From Gemella sp. zg-570 (lineage in GTDB: Bacteria; Bacillota; Bacilli; Staphylococcales; Gemellaceae), in NCBI RefSeq assembly GCF_018866345.1, contig NZ_CP076443.1, forward strand, positions 829,501 through 893,500: 64,000 nucleotides of DNA, read 5' to 3'. Below the pieces are notes generated by a model. The model saw nothing but the letters and a program-made list of their open reading frames with translations, had not been told where the DNA came from and made no database searches. Positions 10,905 through 20,470 of the stretch are shown one piece after another (the stretch's first letter is position 1; every line of letters starts with the position of its first letter). Made by a program: the position numbers and the translations under genes.

Positions 10905-12071
10905 TTGAAAAAGTTTATTTTAGAAAAAAGTAATATCTCTTTATTAATACTTTATTTTTTACTATCCTTTATAAGCATAAGTTCAATATTTTTTGCTGAA
11001 TATATTAATGAAAAAACTCCAACCTTATTTTTAAAACAACTTGTATTTTATATTGTAAGTTTCTTCTTAATATATCTTATACAAAAAATTTCTATATCAA
11101 CATACGAGAAAATGAGTATTTTATTTTATCTATTTACAACAGTTATTCTTGTTTTATTAATATTTGCACCTGAATCAATAGCTCCTACAATAAATGGAGC
11201 AAAGGCTTGGTTTAACTTCGAAATATTAACCATTCAACCGTCTGAATTTGCAAAAATATCAACACTTGCTATTTTAAGTTACTTAATAATACAAGAACAT
11301 TTTAAAAAAATTTCTGATATTGCCAAACTACTTGAACTAGGTATTATAATATCTATTCCATTAATTCTTATCATTAAAGAAAATGATTTAGGTAATGGAT
11401 TATACTTTATATTTTTATTTTTAGCACTAGTCTTTTTAGTTTGCAGTAGAAGTAAAACACTATTTATTATATATAGCAGCATTTTAGGATTTATAGCTTC
11501 AATAATATTGCTTGCAATTTATTTTCCTACTTTTTTAAGTAATATAGGAATAAAACCATATCAATTAAAAAGATTATTGTCATGGTTAAGACCAGAAGAT
11601 TTTACCTATAATTTTTCATATCAAATAACTCAAGTTCTTAATGAAATGTCTACTGCTGGTCTTTATGGTAGTTTTTCAAAAAATATCAACTATATAGACG
11701 AGCAATTTAATGATTTCATTTTTTCTGTAATTGCTAAAATTTATGGTTTTGCAGGTGCTACAATTTTTATTTTTATATATTTTATATTTTTATACAAAAT
11801 AATAAGAATTTCTAAAAAATGTCAACACGGCAATTTTAGTTACTATTTTATTTTACTAACTGTCTTTAGTTTCAGTTTTCAATTCATAATAAACACATAT
11901 TCATCAACAGGATTAATACCTGTTATCGGTGTTAGCTTACCCTTTATAAGCTACGGAGGAAGTTCACTTATAGCTAATTCTATATTATTTGGTATTATTT
12001 TAAAGATAAATAATACTATCTACAAAGAATTAGCTGAAGATGAAGAAAACGAAGAATATATTGATTATTAA
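10905..12071 (+). CDS. rodA: SEDS-family peptidoglycan polymerase, RodA-like
   Basis: Polytopic membrane glycosyltransferase of the SEDS family that polymerises lipid II with a partner class B PBP. About 388 residues with some ten hydrophobic segments. Family landmarks are 'GAKAWFNFEILTIQPSEFAKIS', the 'FNDFIFSVIAKIYGF' loop containing the conserved Asp, and the C-terminal 'GLIPVIGVSLPFISYGGSSL'. I use the TTG at 10905 because AAGGAG lies eight bases upstream; an in-frame TTG at 10785 lies inside mutS and ahead of the promoter. A second SEDS gene at 32.9 kb looks more like FtsW, so this one is called RodA. Transcribed divergently from mutS. Confidence 0.88.
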   Translation: MKKFILEKSNISLLILYFLLSFISISSIFFAEYINEKTPTLFLKQLVFYIVSFFLIYLIQKISISTYEKMSILFYLFTTVILVLLIFAPESIAPTINGAKAWFNFEILTIQPSEFAKISTLAILSYLIIQEHFKKISDIAKLLELGIIISIPLILIIKENDLGNGLYFIFLFLALVFLVCSRSKTLFIIYSSILGFIASIILLAIYFPTFLSNIGIKPYQLKRLLSWLRPEDFTYNFSYQITQVLNEMSTAGLYGSFSKNINYIDEQFNDFIFSVIAKIYGFAGATIFIFIYFIFLYKIIRISKKCQHGNFSYYFILLTVFSFSFQFIINTYSSTGLIPVIGVSLPFISYGGSSLIANSILFGIILKINNTIYKELAEDEENEEYIDY

Positions 12072-12082
12072 AAATAATTTTA

Positions 12083-12115
12083 ACAGGATAATTTTTAAAA
12101 TTATCCTGTTTTTAT
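12083..12115 (+). terminator. Terminator between rodA and the M42 peptidase gene
   Basis: A 10-bp stem (ACAGGATAAT 12083-12092 with ATTATCCTGT 12100-12109), a short AT loop and a T-tract on the plus strand. It sits between convergent genes and may also work on the minus strand, where the T-tract is weaker. Confidence 0.88.
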
Positions 12116-12120
12116 ATTAC

Positions 12121-13182
12121 TTACAAGCAAATTTCAGAAATGAATTTTTCATCAACAGACGTTAAAACTTTTTTTATTATTTCTTTAGCTGATAAGTAAT
12201 CTCTAATATCAATTATTGAATTGTGTGTATGAATATATCTACCACATATTCCTATCACAGCTGTTGGAATACCTAAAAGTGATTTATGTATTGCTCCACC
12301 ATCTGTTCCACCAGGAGATGTAAAATACTGATATTTTATATTATTGTCTTTAGCTAAACTAACTATTTTTTCTCTAAGGTTAGCTCTTAATACCATAGTT
12401 CTATCCATAAGTCTTACTAAAAATCCTTCTCCTAGTCTCCCGTTTGAATTTTTGTTGCCGTCCATATCATTTGCAGGACTACAGTCAACAACTAAACATA
12501 AATCTGGTTGAACTTTATTAGCAGCAATTTTTGCTCCACGCAAACCTACTTCTTCTTGAACAGTAGCACAGACTACTAAATTAAAGTCTAATTCAATATT
12601 ATTTAATTCTTTTAATAAGTCTACTATCATGACACAACCGTATCTATTATCAAATGCTTTTGCCATTAAACGATATTGTGATAAGCGTTCAAATTCTGTT
12701 CTAGGTGTAGCGAATGCTCCCTCATTAATACCCCATTCCCTAACTTCATTTTCAGAACTTGCACCTATGTCTAATGTCATTTCACTAATTTTTACTGATT
12801 GCTGACTTCCTCCTACAAAATGTTTAGGTATAGACGGAATAACTCCTACAAATTTTTCTCCGTGATAATTAGTTATAGTGAATTTTTGTGAAAGTAATAC
12901 ATCTTCTCTAAAACCACCTAAAGGTTCAAATTTTAAAAACCCATTAGATAATATTTTTGTTATCATAAATCCTACTTCATCCATATGGGCAGCAATTAAA
13001 ACTGTTTTTGACTTAGGATTTTTTGAATCTTTATATGCGTATACTCCGCCTAAATTATCTCTTTCTATCCTGTCAACATAAGGACTTAAATTTTCAATTA
13101 AATAATTTGCTACTTCACTTTCAAATCCTGATGTTGCATCTAAATCTGTTAATTCTTTAAAAATTTTTATTGAATTCTCCAT
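12121..13182 (-). CDS. M42 family metallopeptidase (glutamyl/leucyl aminopeptidase type)
   Basis: Cytosolic dinuclear-metal aminopeptidase of the M42 (PepA/FrvX/YsdC) family, 353 residues. Metal and catalytic positions are recognisable: 'IAAHMDEVGF' (His, Asp), 'AFDNRYGC' (bridging Asp), 'VQEEVGLRGA' (catalytic and metal Glu), 'VVDCSPANDMDG' and 'GRYIHTHNS' (final His). This family is often misnamed endoglucanase; a peptide-trimming role is the safer call. A strong AAGGGG ribosome binding site precedes the ATG. Upstream on the same strand is a small membrane protein gene. Confidence 0.92.
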   Translation of the reverse strand: MENSIKIFKELTDLDATSGFESEVANYLIENLSPYVDRIERDNLGGVYAYKDSKNPKSKTVLIAAHMDEVGFMITKILSNGFLKFEPLGGFREDVLLSQKFTITNYHGEKFVGVIPSIPKHFVGGSQQSVKISEMTLDIGASSENEVREWGINEGAFATPRTEFERLSQYRLMAKAFDNRYGCVMIVDLLKELNNIELDFNLVVCATVQEEVGLRGAKIAANKVQPDLCLVVDCSPANDMDGNKNSNGRLGEGFLVRLMDRTMVLRANLREKIVSLAKDNNIKYQYFTSPGGTDGGAIHKSLLGIPTAVIGICGRYIHTHNSIIDIRDYLSAKEIIKKVLTSVDEKFISEICL

Positions 13183-13198
13183 GTTTCCCCTTAATTTT

Positions 13199-13474
13199 TT
13201 ATACTTTTTTTATTGAAATTATTTTATTTTCTAATTTATTGAAAACTACTGTATAATTTTTATTTTTGTAATCCGTAAACGAAAATTCTAAGTAGTTGTT
13301 TTCAGGTAAATTAAAACACCAACTATCTCTTATTTCATAGCCCATTTCTAATATAGTTTTTTTACATTCTATTATATAATCATCTTCTTTTTTCAAATTA
13401 TTTATTTTTTTATATACTGGATAAGTACATAAACCTAAAGCACATAATAAAGCTATTTTTTTTAACTTACTCAT
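13199..13474 (-). CDS. Small unknown protein with N-terminal membrane segment
   Basis: Not recognised. About 91 residues starting 'MSKLKKIALLCALGLC', a short positively charged N-terminus plus a hydrophobic segment that could be a signal anchor, followed by a soluble Lys/Glu-rich domain ('YIIECKKTILEMGYEI', 'YTVVFNKLENKIISIKKV') resembling a small alpha/beta extracytoplasmic domain of the PepSY kind, without a diagnostic motif. I use the second ATG (13474) because AAGGAG is nine bases upstream; the ATG at 13483 is fused to that site. It lies between korB and the M42 peptidase gene. Confidence 0.7.
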   Translation of the reverse strand: MSKLKKIALLCALGLCTYPVYKKINNLKKEDDYIIECKKTILEMGYEIRDSWCFNLPENNYLEFSFTDYKNKNYTVVFNKLENKIISIKKV

Positions 13475-13488
13475 AACAAACATCTCCT

Positions 13489-14358
13489 TTATCTAAATTC
13501 ATCACACAAGATAGTAAAAATTTTCTCGTCAAAAGATATATCTTGTTTTGATATGGATTTAAATCCTTCATTTTCACTTAAATTTTGTTCGAAAGCTTTT
13601 TTATTATCGTTTTTATATATTATACCTGTAACTAAATCATTATACTCATCTAAAATTCTGTATGCTTCATACTTATTAGTATAATCATAATTTTCAAGAC
13701 TATCTAATTCTGTTAAATTTTCTTTAAACCACTTAGGAGTATTCTTATAATTATAAGTATGGCAAGGACTAAATACATTAACAAGAGAAAAGCCCTCATG
13801 AGCGATAGCTTGCTCTAAAATATTTACTAGTTGTTTCATATTACCAGTAAATGCTTGGGCTACGAAAGTCACATCAGCTGAAAGAGCAATTTTCATAGGA
13901 GATATAGGGGTATCTAATGAACCGTCTAAGGTAGTTGTTGTTACAAAACCTAAATCAGACCTTGGAGAAGCCTGAGATTTTGTCAAAGCATAAAGTTGAT
14001 TATCCATAACTACATAAGTAATGTTGATATTCCTACGCATTGCATGAATAGCGTGATTTAAGCCGATAGCATAACCATCTCCATCACCTCCCATAGCAAC
14101 AACTGTCAAATCTTTATTTGCTAACTTTATTCCTTGTGCCACAGGCAGAGACCTTCCATGTAATCCTTGTACTCCATAAGCTCTAGTGTAACCACTAATT
14201 TTCCCTGAGCAACCTATACCAGCAGAAATTACCAAATTATGTGGTTCTATTCCTAAACCTACTACTGCCTTATTTATACCAGCAAGGACAGAAAAATCTC
14301 CACAGCCTGGACACCAATCAGGTTTAACATCATTTCTATAATTTTTTAATGTAACCAT
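13489..14358 (-). CDS. korB: 2-oxoacid:ferredoxin oxidoreductase, beta subunit
   Basis: Thiamine-diphosphate subunit of a 2-oxoacid:ferredoxin oxidoreductase, which decarboxylates a 2-oxoacid to acyl-CoA with ferredoxin as acceptor. 289 residues. The [4Fe-4S] cysteines are seen in 'WCPGCGDF', 'GIGCSGK' and 'SPCHTYNYKNTP'; the TPP site is 'MGGDGDGYAIGLNHAIHAMR' with 'NQLYALTKSQ'. No extra ferredoxin domain is fused. It overlaps korA by 13 bases. Whether the substrate is 2-oxoglutarate or pyruvate cannot be read from sequence alone; the two-subunit architecture matches the KorAB enzymes of staphylococci and bacilli. Confidence 0.93.
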   Translation of the reverse strand: MVTLKNYRNDVKPDWCPGCGDFSVLAGINKAVVGLGIEPHNLVISAGIGCSGKISGYTRAYGVQGLHGRSLPVAQGIKLANKDLTVVAMGGDGDGYAIGLNHAIHAMRRNINITYVVMDNQLYALTKSQASPRSDLGFVTTTTLDGSLDTPISPMKIALSADVTFVAQAFTGNMKQLVNILEQAIAHEGFSLVNVFSPCHTYNYKNTPKWFKENLTELDSLENYDYTNKYEAYRILDEYNDLVTGIIYKNDNKKAFEQNLSENEGFKSISKQDISFDEKIFTILCDEFR

Positions 14359-16106
14359 CTATTTTCCTCCCTAGTAATTTCTTCTATAATTTCATGACAA
14401 TAAAAAATATCTCCATTATATTTTCTTATGCTATTTAATTTTTTTGCTAAATCTAAATTAGCTTCTAAAATTGTTTTTAATTGAGCATTATAATTATGCT
14501 CTACTACATATACATTTTTATATTTATTTATTATATCTTCTATTTTGCTAGAAACAGGAAAAATTTGTCTTATGTGTAATGTGTCAACAGAAATATTTTT
14601 TTCTTTAAGGAGGCTTGATACTTCATCTATTGTGCCACAAACAGAATTAATACCAATTAACAAAATATTATTTTCATTATCATAATTTTTATATACAAAA
14701 GGTTCTTTAGCAAATGCCAAAGCTACTTTTTTCATTCTTTTTTCTGTTTGTTTTTGACGTATTATTGGATTTTCAGAAGGTAACCCATATTCTGAATGTT
14801 CCGAACTATTTGCATTGTGAATACCTCCTATTTGTCCTGGAATTGCCCTATTAGAAACTAAGTCTTCTAAATCATAACGTTTGAAATAAACTGTATTTTC
14901 TAGTTCAGCTATTTCTTCTTCTGTCAGCAATTTACCCCTATTAATTTCTACATTAGAAAAATTAAAATATTTAACCGTTTCTTTATTCATAGAAAGTTGT
15001 AAATCAGATAAAACAACTACTGGGCTTTGATAAACTTCTGCTAAGTTAAAAGCTTCTATCATTATATTAAAACTATCTTCAACACTTGTTGGAGCCAAAA
15101 CTATTCTTGAAGCATCACCTGCTCCACCATAAACAGAATGGAAAATATCTGATTGTTCTATTTTTGTTGGTAATCCAGTTGCAGGTCCGCCCCTTTGAGC
15201 GTCATATATAACGACAGGCTGTTCACTTATTGTGGCTAAACCTAAAAATTCTGTCATCAATGCCATACCTGGACCAGATGTTGCTGTCATAGCTCTAGCT
15301 CCTGCATAACCTGCTCCCAAGACTACACCAAGTGCCGCAAGCTCATCTTCTGTTTGAATATAGGCTCCGCCAAATTTACTTAAATTTTCAAACATATATT
15401 CCATAACTTCTGTTGCAGGAGTAATTGGATAACCTGCGTAAACTCTGCAGCCAGCAGCCAAAGCACCTATAGCTGCAGCATGATTACCTATTAACCACAT
15501 ATTATTTTTTTCTTTTTTATGTAAAACTTTCAAATAATATTCATCAGTAATATTATTTTTTTCCACGTATTCAGTCATTATTTCACGACCTACTTCAAAG
15601 GCTTTAATATTACTTTCTACTACATCTTGTCCCTTGCTAGAAAATTTATTTTCAATCATTTCTAAAAAAAGATTTGTTTCTATATTTAATAGCTTTGAAC
15701 ATATTCCTAAAGTAATTAAATTTTTAATTATGGGACTTGATATTTCTTTAGCTAATTTTGTGATTGGAAATACAGCAACTCTACAAAAAATATTTTCAGG
15801 AATTATTGGTTTTATATTATCATCAACTATAATAATACTATTATCATGTAATTCATCTATATAATTTTCTAGTGTAGCTTGGTCAAAAGCTAATAAAATA
15901 TCAGTTTTATATTCAATAGATTGTTTTTTAATTTCATTAATACAAATTTTACTGGTGCTATGCCCACCCTTAATTCTACTCGAAAAATTTCTTGTAGAAT
16001 ACATATTATATCCCAAACTATTTATTACAGTAGAAAAAATTTCAGCCGTACTCTCAAGACCTTCGCCTTGTTCGCCACCTATTTTCCAAGATAATTTATT
16101 TATCAT
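14346..16106 (-). CDS. korA: 2-oxoacid:ferredoxin oxidoreductase, fused gamma-alpha subunit
   Basis: 586 residues, with an N-terminal gamma domain (about 1-185, beginning 'WKIGGEQGEGLESTAEIF') joined to the alpha domain (about 195-586). The alpha part shows 'GCRVYAGYPITPATEVMEYM', 'TATSGPGMALMTEFLG', 'QRGGPATGLPTKIEQSD' and a C-terminal transketolase-like domain. This fused form pairs with a small beta subunit, here korB immediately downstream. The start is the ATG at 16106; a divergent promoter region shared with rarA lies upstream. Confidence 0.93.
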   Translation of the reverse strand: MINKLSWKIGGEQGEGLESTAEIFSTVINSLGYNMYSTRNFSSRIKGGHSTSKICINEIKKQSIEYKTDILLAFDQATLENYIDELHDNSIIIVDDNIKPIIPENIFCRVAVFPITKLAKEISSPIIKNLITLGICSKLLNIETNLFLEMIENKFSSKGQDVVESNIKAFEVGREIMTEYVEKNNITDEYYLKVLHKKEKNNMWLIGNHAAAIGALAAGCRVYAGYPITPATEVMEYMFENLSKFGGAYIQTEDELAALGVVLGAGYAGARAMTATSGPGMALMTEFLGLATISEQPVVIYDAQRGGPATGLPTKIEQSDIFHSVYGGAGDASRIVLAPTSVEDSFNIMIEAFNLAEVYQSPVVVLSDLQLSMNKETVKYFNFSNVEINRGKLLTEEEIAELENTVYFKRYDLEDLVSNRAIPGQIGGIHNANSSEHSEYGLPSENPIIRQKQTEKRMKKVALAFAKEPFVYKNYDNENNILLIGINSVCGTIDEVSSLLKEKNISVDTLHIRQIFPVSSKIEDIINKYKNVYVVEHNYNAQLKTILEANLDLAKKLNSIRKYNGDIFYCHEIIEEITREENRWLH

Positions 16107-16168
16107 TCCAAATCTCCTTCAATAGAAATTTTAAAATTTAAAAATAATAACTATTTTATTAATTATTA

Positions 16169-16206
16169 TTTACATTATTCAGTACTTATAATATCATTAC
16201 ATTATA
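16169..16206. promoter_or_regulatory. Divergent promoters of rarA (+) and korAB (-)
   Basis: Plus strand: TTTACA (16169-16174), 17 bases, TATCAT (16192-16197), pointing to rarA. Minus strand: an extended -10 element, TG-C-TATAAT with its hexamer at 16201-16206, pointing to korA. The two overlap almost completely, so transcription in one direction may interfere with the other. Confidence 0.5.
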
Positions 16207-16249
16207 GCATATTTTATTTATTTTTTCACTTTATTTAGAAAGGATAACT

Positions 16250-17497
16250 ATGAGAAATTTAATAAATAAACTACGTCCAAAAACTATAAGTGAAGTTGTC
16301 GGACAAAAACATCTAATCGGTGATGGTAAAATATTAACTAAAATTATCCAAACAAATAATATGTTTTCTTTTATATTATACGGGCAACCAGGAATAGGAA
16401 AAACAACAATAGCTTCAGCCTTAGCTAACGAATTAAATTTTAAATTTAAAATTTTAAATGCTGTAAATTGTTCTAAAAAAGATTTAACAGATGTTATAGA
16501 AGAATCCAAAAGATTTAAAAAAATTATTTTATTATTAGATGAATTTCACCGTTTAACAAAGCCTCTTCAAGATATACTATTACCAGAAATAGAATATGAA
16601 AATATATTTGTTATAGGCTGTACAACACAAAATCCATATCACAGTGTAGCACCTGCTATTAGGTCAAGATTAAAAATATTTGAATTAAAACAAATTGAGA
16701 AAAAAGAAATATATACTTATTTAAGAACAATAAGTAATAACATTGAAATTTTTAATAAAAATATTAATATAGATGATGAAGTCTATAAAATAATATCACA
16801 AAATTCTTATGGAGATTTAAGATTTGCTATTAATACCTTAGAAATAATATATAATATTTCTGAAGAAAATGAAGTTATAAGTAAGGAAAAATTTTTAAAC
16901 TTATCCTTGGGAAATTTTAAATCTTATGACAAAGATGGAGACTATTTTTATAATGCTATAAGCGCCTTACAAAAATCAATTAGAGGTAGTGATGTTGATG
17001 CTGCCCTTTATTATCTAGCACTACTAATTGATAGTGGAGATTTGGAAACTTTATGCAGAAGATTATATGTTATAGCTTATGAAGATATTGGTTTAGCTAA
17101 TCCTAATATTGGTTCATTCGTTCATGCGGCAATAGAATCTTCAAAATCATTAGGCTTACCAGAAGCAAGAATACCACTTGCTAATATAGTAATTCAACTT
17201 GCTTTATCACAAAAATCGAATAGTGCTATGGTGGCAATAGACAAAGCACTAACAGAAATTAAAAACAATCCTAAATTTGAAATACCAAATCATTTAAAAG
17301 ATAATCATTATAGCGGAGCAGAAAAACTAGGTGCAGGTCTTGGTTATAAATATCCTCATAACTATCCTAATAATTATATAAAACAACAATATCTTCCTAA
17401 TAATTTAATTAATAAAAGATTTTATGAACCTAATATATCAAATAAAAATGAAAAAATTTTAAAATTATATCAAGATTTTCTTAAAAGTTTAAAATAA
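16250..17497 (+). CDS. rarA: Replication-associated recombination protein A (RarA/MgsA)
   Basis: AAA+ ATPase of the RarA/WRNIP1 family acting at stalled replication forks, related to clamp-loader subunits. 415 residues. Walker A is GQPGIGKT at 45-52 and Walker B is 'LLLDEFHR' near 95-101 (the family usually has DEIHR). Sensor 1 'GCTTQNPYHSVAPAIRSR' and the C-terminal tetramerisation region ('RGSDVDAALYYLALLIDSGD', 'EDIGLANPN', 'YPHNYPNNYIKQQYLP') are intact. An AGAAAGGA ribosome binding site lies before the ATG. It is a monocistronic plus-strand gene, terminated against prmC. Confidence 0.95.
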   Translation: MRNLINKLRPKTISEVVGQKHLIGDGKILTKIIQTNNMFSFILYGQPGIGKTTIASALANELNFKFKILNAVNCSKKDLTDVIEESKRFKKIILLLDEFHRLTKPLQDILLPEIEYENIFVIGCTTQNPYHSVAPAIRSRLKIFELKQIEKKEIYTYLRTISNNIEIFNKNINIDDEVYKIISQNSYGDLRFAINTLEIIYNISEENEVISKEKFLNLSLGNFKSYDKDGDYFYNAISALQKSIRGSDVDAALYYLALLIDSGDLETLCRRLYVIAYEDIGLANPNIGSFVHAAIESSKSLGLPEARIPLANIVIQLALSQKSNSAMVAIDKALTEIKNNPKFEIPNHLKDNHYSGAEKLGAGLGYKYPHNYPNNYIKQQYLPNNLINKRFYEPNISNKNEKILKLYQDFLKSLK

Positions 17498-17530
17498 AAG
17501 TATTGCAATAAATTGCAATACTTTTATTTT
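17494..17530. terminator. Bidirectional terminator between rarA and prmC
   Basis: A long near-perfect hairpin: AAAAGTATTGCAAT (17496-17509) pairs with ATTGCAATACTTTT (17512-17525), flanked by A- and T-rich tracts on both sides. It serves both convergent genes, and both stop codons lie at the base of the stem. Confidence 0.9.
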
Positions 17531-18366
17531 TTTATTCTTATAACTATGGCTATTCTAGCCCTACCATTTAAATCTTTTAAAATTTCAGCATCAAAATTAT
17601 TTTTTTTCGCTAAATCTATAATTTTATTTTTTTGATTAAATCCAATTTCAAAAAATATTAAACCCTCTTTAGTTAAATAATTTTCTGCCTGCTCTAATAT
17701 TTTTCTATAAAAATATAAACCATCTTCATCAGCAAACAAGGCTATATGAGGGTCGTAGTTTATAACATTATTTTCTATACTATCTTTTTCCGAATAAGAA
17801 ATATAAGGCGGATTAGAAACAATAATATCAAATTTATCTTCTATATTTTCAAAAATATCAGACTGTATAAAATCTATATGAGCTTTTAGATTTTTTGCAT
17901 TTTCTTTTGCAACTGACAAAGCATCACAACTTATATCAGATGCTGTTACTAATAAACTCGGTATTTCTTTAGCTAAACTTATTCCTATTATTCCAGAACC
18001 TGTACATAAATCTAATATTTTAATGTTATTATTTTCATTCTTTCTTATATAATTTATTACGGTATAAACTAACTCTTCTGTTTCCATTCTTGGAGAAAGA
18101 ACAAATTTATTTACTATAAATTTTCTATCAAAAAAATAATCAAAACCTACTAAATGACTTAAGGGTTTATTTGTTAATATATGCTCATTTATTAAATTAA
18201 AATATTTTTCTTCTAATTTTTTTTCTAATTCTAAATTTATATTATTATTAAATTTTCTAACATCTTCATCAAGTAAATACATCAATAAAAATCTAGCTAG
18301 ACTTTCTTCTTTTGCCTGTTCTCTTAAAAGAAAACAAGCTTTTTCTAAAGCTTGTTTTCTTTTCAT
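17524..18366 (-). CDS. prmC: Peptide chain release factor N5-glutamine methyltransferase
   Basis: SAM-dependent methyltransferase that modifies the Gln of the GGQ motif in release factors, improving peptide release. 280 residues: an N-terminal helical substrate-binding domain (about 1-75) and a Rossmann methyltransferase domain with 'LDLCTGSGIIGISLAKE' and the diagnostic NPPY tetrad in 'IVSNPPYISYSE'. It starts within the end of prfA (TAATG overlap), so the modifying enzyme is translationally coupled to its substrate. Confidence 0.95.
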   Translation of the reverse strand: MKRKQALEKACFLLREQAKEESLARFLLMYLLDEDVRKFNNNINLELEKKLEEKYFNLINEHILTNKPLSHLVGFDYFFDRKFIVNKFVLSPRMETEELVYTVINYIRKNENNNIKILDLCTGSGIIGISLAKEIPSLLVTASDISCDALSVAKENAKNLKAHIDFIQSDIFENIEDKFDIIVSNPPYISYSEKDSIENNVINYDPHIALFADEDGLYFYRKILEQAENYLTKEGLIFFEIGFNQKNKIIDLAKKNNFDAEILKDLNGRARIAIVIRIKK

Positions 18367-19454
18367 TATAATTCATCGCCTTTATTTAATTCTGCCATTT
18401 TTTCAGTTTGTTCAGCTATTCTTAAAGATTCCATTATTTCATCAAGTTTTCCTTCCATAATTTGATCTAACTTTTGAATAGTAAGACCTATTCTGTGGTC
18501 AGTAACCCTGTTTTGAGGATAATTATAAGTTCTTATTCTTTCTGAACGGTCTCCAGTACCTACTTTTGATTTTCTTTCAGCATCAAATTTTTCTTGTTCT
18601 TCTTGTTGGAATTTATCATAAACTCTAGCTCGTAAAATTTTCATTGCCTTTTCTTTATTTTTTATTTGTGAACGTTCATCTTGCATAGAAACTACAACTC
18701 CAGTAGGTATGTGTGTTAATCTGACTGCTGACATTGTTGTATTTACTGATTGTCCTCCTGCACCAGAAGATGCAAATGTATCTACACGGATATCATTTTC
18801 ATTAATATCTACTTCTATTTCTTCAACTTCAGGTAATACTACTACTGTTGCGGTAGATGTATGAATACGTCCACTAGATTCTGTTGTCGGTACACGTTGT
18901 ACCCTGTGTGCCCCACTTTCAAATTTCATTTTAGAATAAACTTCTTCTCCCGACACAAGGAAAGTAGCTTCTTTAACTCCACCTATTCCAATTTCAGTTC
19001 TTTCTAAAATTTCAACTTTCCAACCTTGAGATTCTGCATATCTAGTATACATTCTTAACAAATCTCCTGCGAATAATGCAGCCTCATCTCCACCAGCGGC
19101 ACCACGAACTTCAACAACAACATTTTTGCTGTCATTTGGGTCTTTTGGTAACAATAATATTTTTAATTCTTCTTCCATAGGTGAAAGTTTTGGTTCTAAT
19201 TCTTTTAGTTCTTCTTGCATCATTTCTTTCATTTCTTTATCATCTTCTATCTCTAAAAGTTCTTTTGTTTCTGCAATTTGTTGAACTATTTTTTTATATT
19301 CTCTAAAAACTATTACTGTTTTTTCAATAGAGCGTTGTTCTTTAGAAAATTCCATTAATTTTTTAGTATCGCTCACTACATCTGGATCACTTAACAATTC
19401 ATTTAATTTTTCATAGCGTTCTTCCACTATTTCAAGTTGACCTAGTATTTCCAT
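18366..19454 (-). CDS. prfA: Peptide chain release factor 1
   Basis: Class I release factor for UAA and UAG, 362 residues. The GGQ peptidyl-hydrolysis loop appears in '[17 protein letters not shown]', and the anticodon-like region in '[12 protein letters not shown]...[10 protein letters not shown]' fits RF1 rather than RF2. There is no programmed frameshift, as expected for RF1. AGGAGA precedes the ATG. Genes tdk-prfA-prmC in this order are usual for Bacillota. Confidence 0.97.
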   Translation of the reverse strand: MEILGQLEIVEERYEKLNELLSDPDVVSDTKKLMEFSKEQRSIEKTVIVFREYKKIVQQIAETKELLEIEDDKEMKEMMQEELKELEPKLSPMEEELKILLLPKDPNDSKNVVVEVRGAAGGDEAALFAGDLLRMYTRYAESQGWKVEILERTEIGIGGVKEATFLVSGEEVYSKMKFESGAHRVQRVPTTESSGRIHTSTATVVVLPEVEEIEVDINENDIRVDTFASSGAGGQSVNTTMSAVRLTHIPTGVVVSMQDERSQIKNKEKAMKILRARVYDKFQQEEQEKFDAERKSKVGTGDRSERIRTYNYPQNRVTDHRIGLTIQKLDQIMEGKLDEIMESLRIAEQTEKMAELNKGDEL

Positions 19455-19466
19455 GTCTATCTCCTA

Positions 19467-20048
19467 TTAATCTCTTTTTATTTCATGACAATGTCTACAT
19501 CTAGCTTCATAAGATTCACTAGCTCCAATTACAACAACAGGGTCATTATATTTTGCTGGTGTTCCATCTATTAATCTTTGACTAAGACTTGCTTCACTCC
19601 CACACTTGCTACATACTGCATGTAATTTCGTAACTATTTCACTAACAGCCATTATATCTGGCATAGGATAAAATGGTTCAGCCTTAAAATCCATATCCAG
19701 ACCAGCGACTATAACTCTTACCCCGTTATTTGCTAAATCATTTATAACTTTTAATATATCTTTATCAAAGAATTGCACTTCATCAACTCCTATAATATCA
19801 TAATTTTTATTTTTTACATAATCATAAATTTCCGATGACGACTTTATAGAAATTGATTCGTAACTATTTCCATTGTGTGTCGATATTTTATCTTTACTAT
19901 ATCTATTATCAATTTCAGGTTTAAATAGTAAAACTTTTTGCTTGGCAATTACTCCTCTTTTTATTCTGCGTATTAATTCTTCTGATTTACCAGAAAACAT
20001 ACTTCCACAAATACATTCTATCCAACCCGTTTTTCTATATTCAAACAT
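19467..20048 (-). CDS. tdk: Thymidine kinase
   Basis: Salvage enzyme phosphorylating thymidine to dTMP; type II (TK1-like) family, 193 residues. The P-loop is GSMFSGKS at residues 15-22, followed by '[11 protein letters not shown]' (catalytic Glu) and a structural zinc site formed by a Cys pair in 'AVCSKCGS' and a C-terminal Cys in 'EARCRHCHE'. GGAGA lies upstream of the ATG. It follows the rpmE2 terminator. Confidence 0.96.
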   Translation of the reverse strand: MFEYRKTGWIECICGSMFSGKSEELIRRIKRGVIAKQKVLLFKPEIDNRYSKDKISTHNGNSYESISIKSSSEIYDYVKNKNYDIIGVDEVQFFDKDILKVINDLANNGVRVIVAGLDMDFKAEPFYPMPDIMAVSEIVTKLHAVCSKCGSEASLSQRLIDGTPAKYNDPVVVIGASESYEARCRHCHEIKRD

Positions 20049-20075
20049 ACATTCTCCATTTTTTTAATAATATAG

Positions 20076-20113
20076 AATAAAAACAGACAATCTTTGCAGT
20101 TGTCTGTTTTTAT
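20076..20113 (-). terminator. Terminator of rpmE2
   Basis: A 12-bp stem: AAAAACAGACAA (20079-20090) with TTGTCTGTTTTT (20100-20111), followed by a T-rich tract on the minus strand. It separates rpmE2 from tdk. Confidence 0.88.
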
Positions 20114-20118
20114 AATTT

Positions 20119-20364
20119 TTACTTGATTCCGTATTTTTTGTTGAAACGTTCGATACGTCCATCTGCTTGAGCAAATCTTTGACGTCCTGTGTAAAATGGA
20201 TGAGTGTCTGAACTAATTTCCACTTTTAGTAATGGATATTCATTACCATCTTCCCACACAATTGTTTCTTTAGCTGGTTTAGTTGATCCGCTTAAAAATT
20301 TGAAACCACTTGTTGTATCCATAAATACAACTTTACGATAATCTGGGTGTATTCCTTGTTTCAT
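20119..20364 (-). CDS. rpmE2: 50S ribosomal protein L31, type B
   Basis: 81 residues, the type-B (zinc-free) L31: '[20 protein letters not shown]' at the start, '[24 protein letters not shown]' at the end, and no CxxC pairs. In Bacillus subtilis and relatives the zinc-independent paralogue is induced by zinc starvation through Zur; whether this genome also has a type-A L31 cannot be seen here. A 288-base AT-rich region upstream carries a clear promoter and dyad elements. Confidence 0.96.
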   Translation of the reverse strand: MKQGIHPDYRKVVFMDTTSGFKFLSGSTKPAKETIVWEDGNEYPLLKVEISSDTHPFYTGRQRFAQADGRIERFNKKYGIK

Positions 20365-20416
20365 TTTATATCTCCTTTTGCCCTGAACACTTAAAATATG
20401 AACAGAGTTATTTTGA

Positions 20417-20470
20417 GTGAATATAATTCACATACCAAATTATTATAAATAATTATTCCAAAAAAATCAA
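20417..20470 (-). promoter_or_regulatory. rpmE2 promoter with two dyad elements
   Basis: Minus strand: TTGATT (20465-20470), 17 bases, TATAAT (20442-20447). The -10 is covered by a 17-base palindrome with 7-bp arms (20438-20454). A second, GTGAAT-3-ATTCAC (20417-20431), sits just after the predicted start. Their positions suit repressor binding. No standard Zur box (TCGTAAT-like) is visible. Confidence 0.6.

Noticed and set aside
18366-19454. Programmed frameshift in a release factor gene
   Set aside because: This is RF1, whose frame is continuous; the frameshift is a feature of RF2 (prfB).
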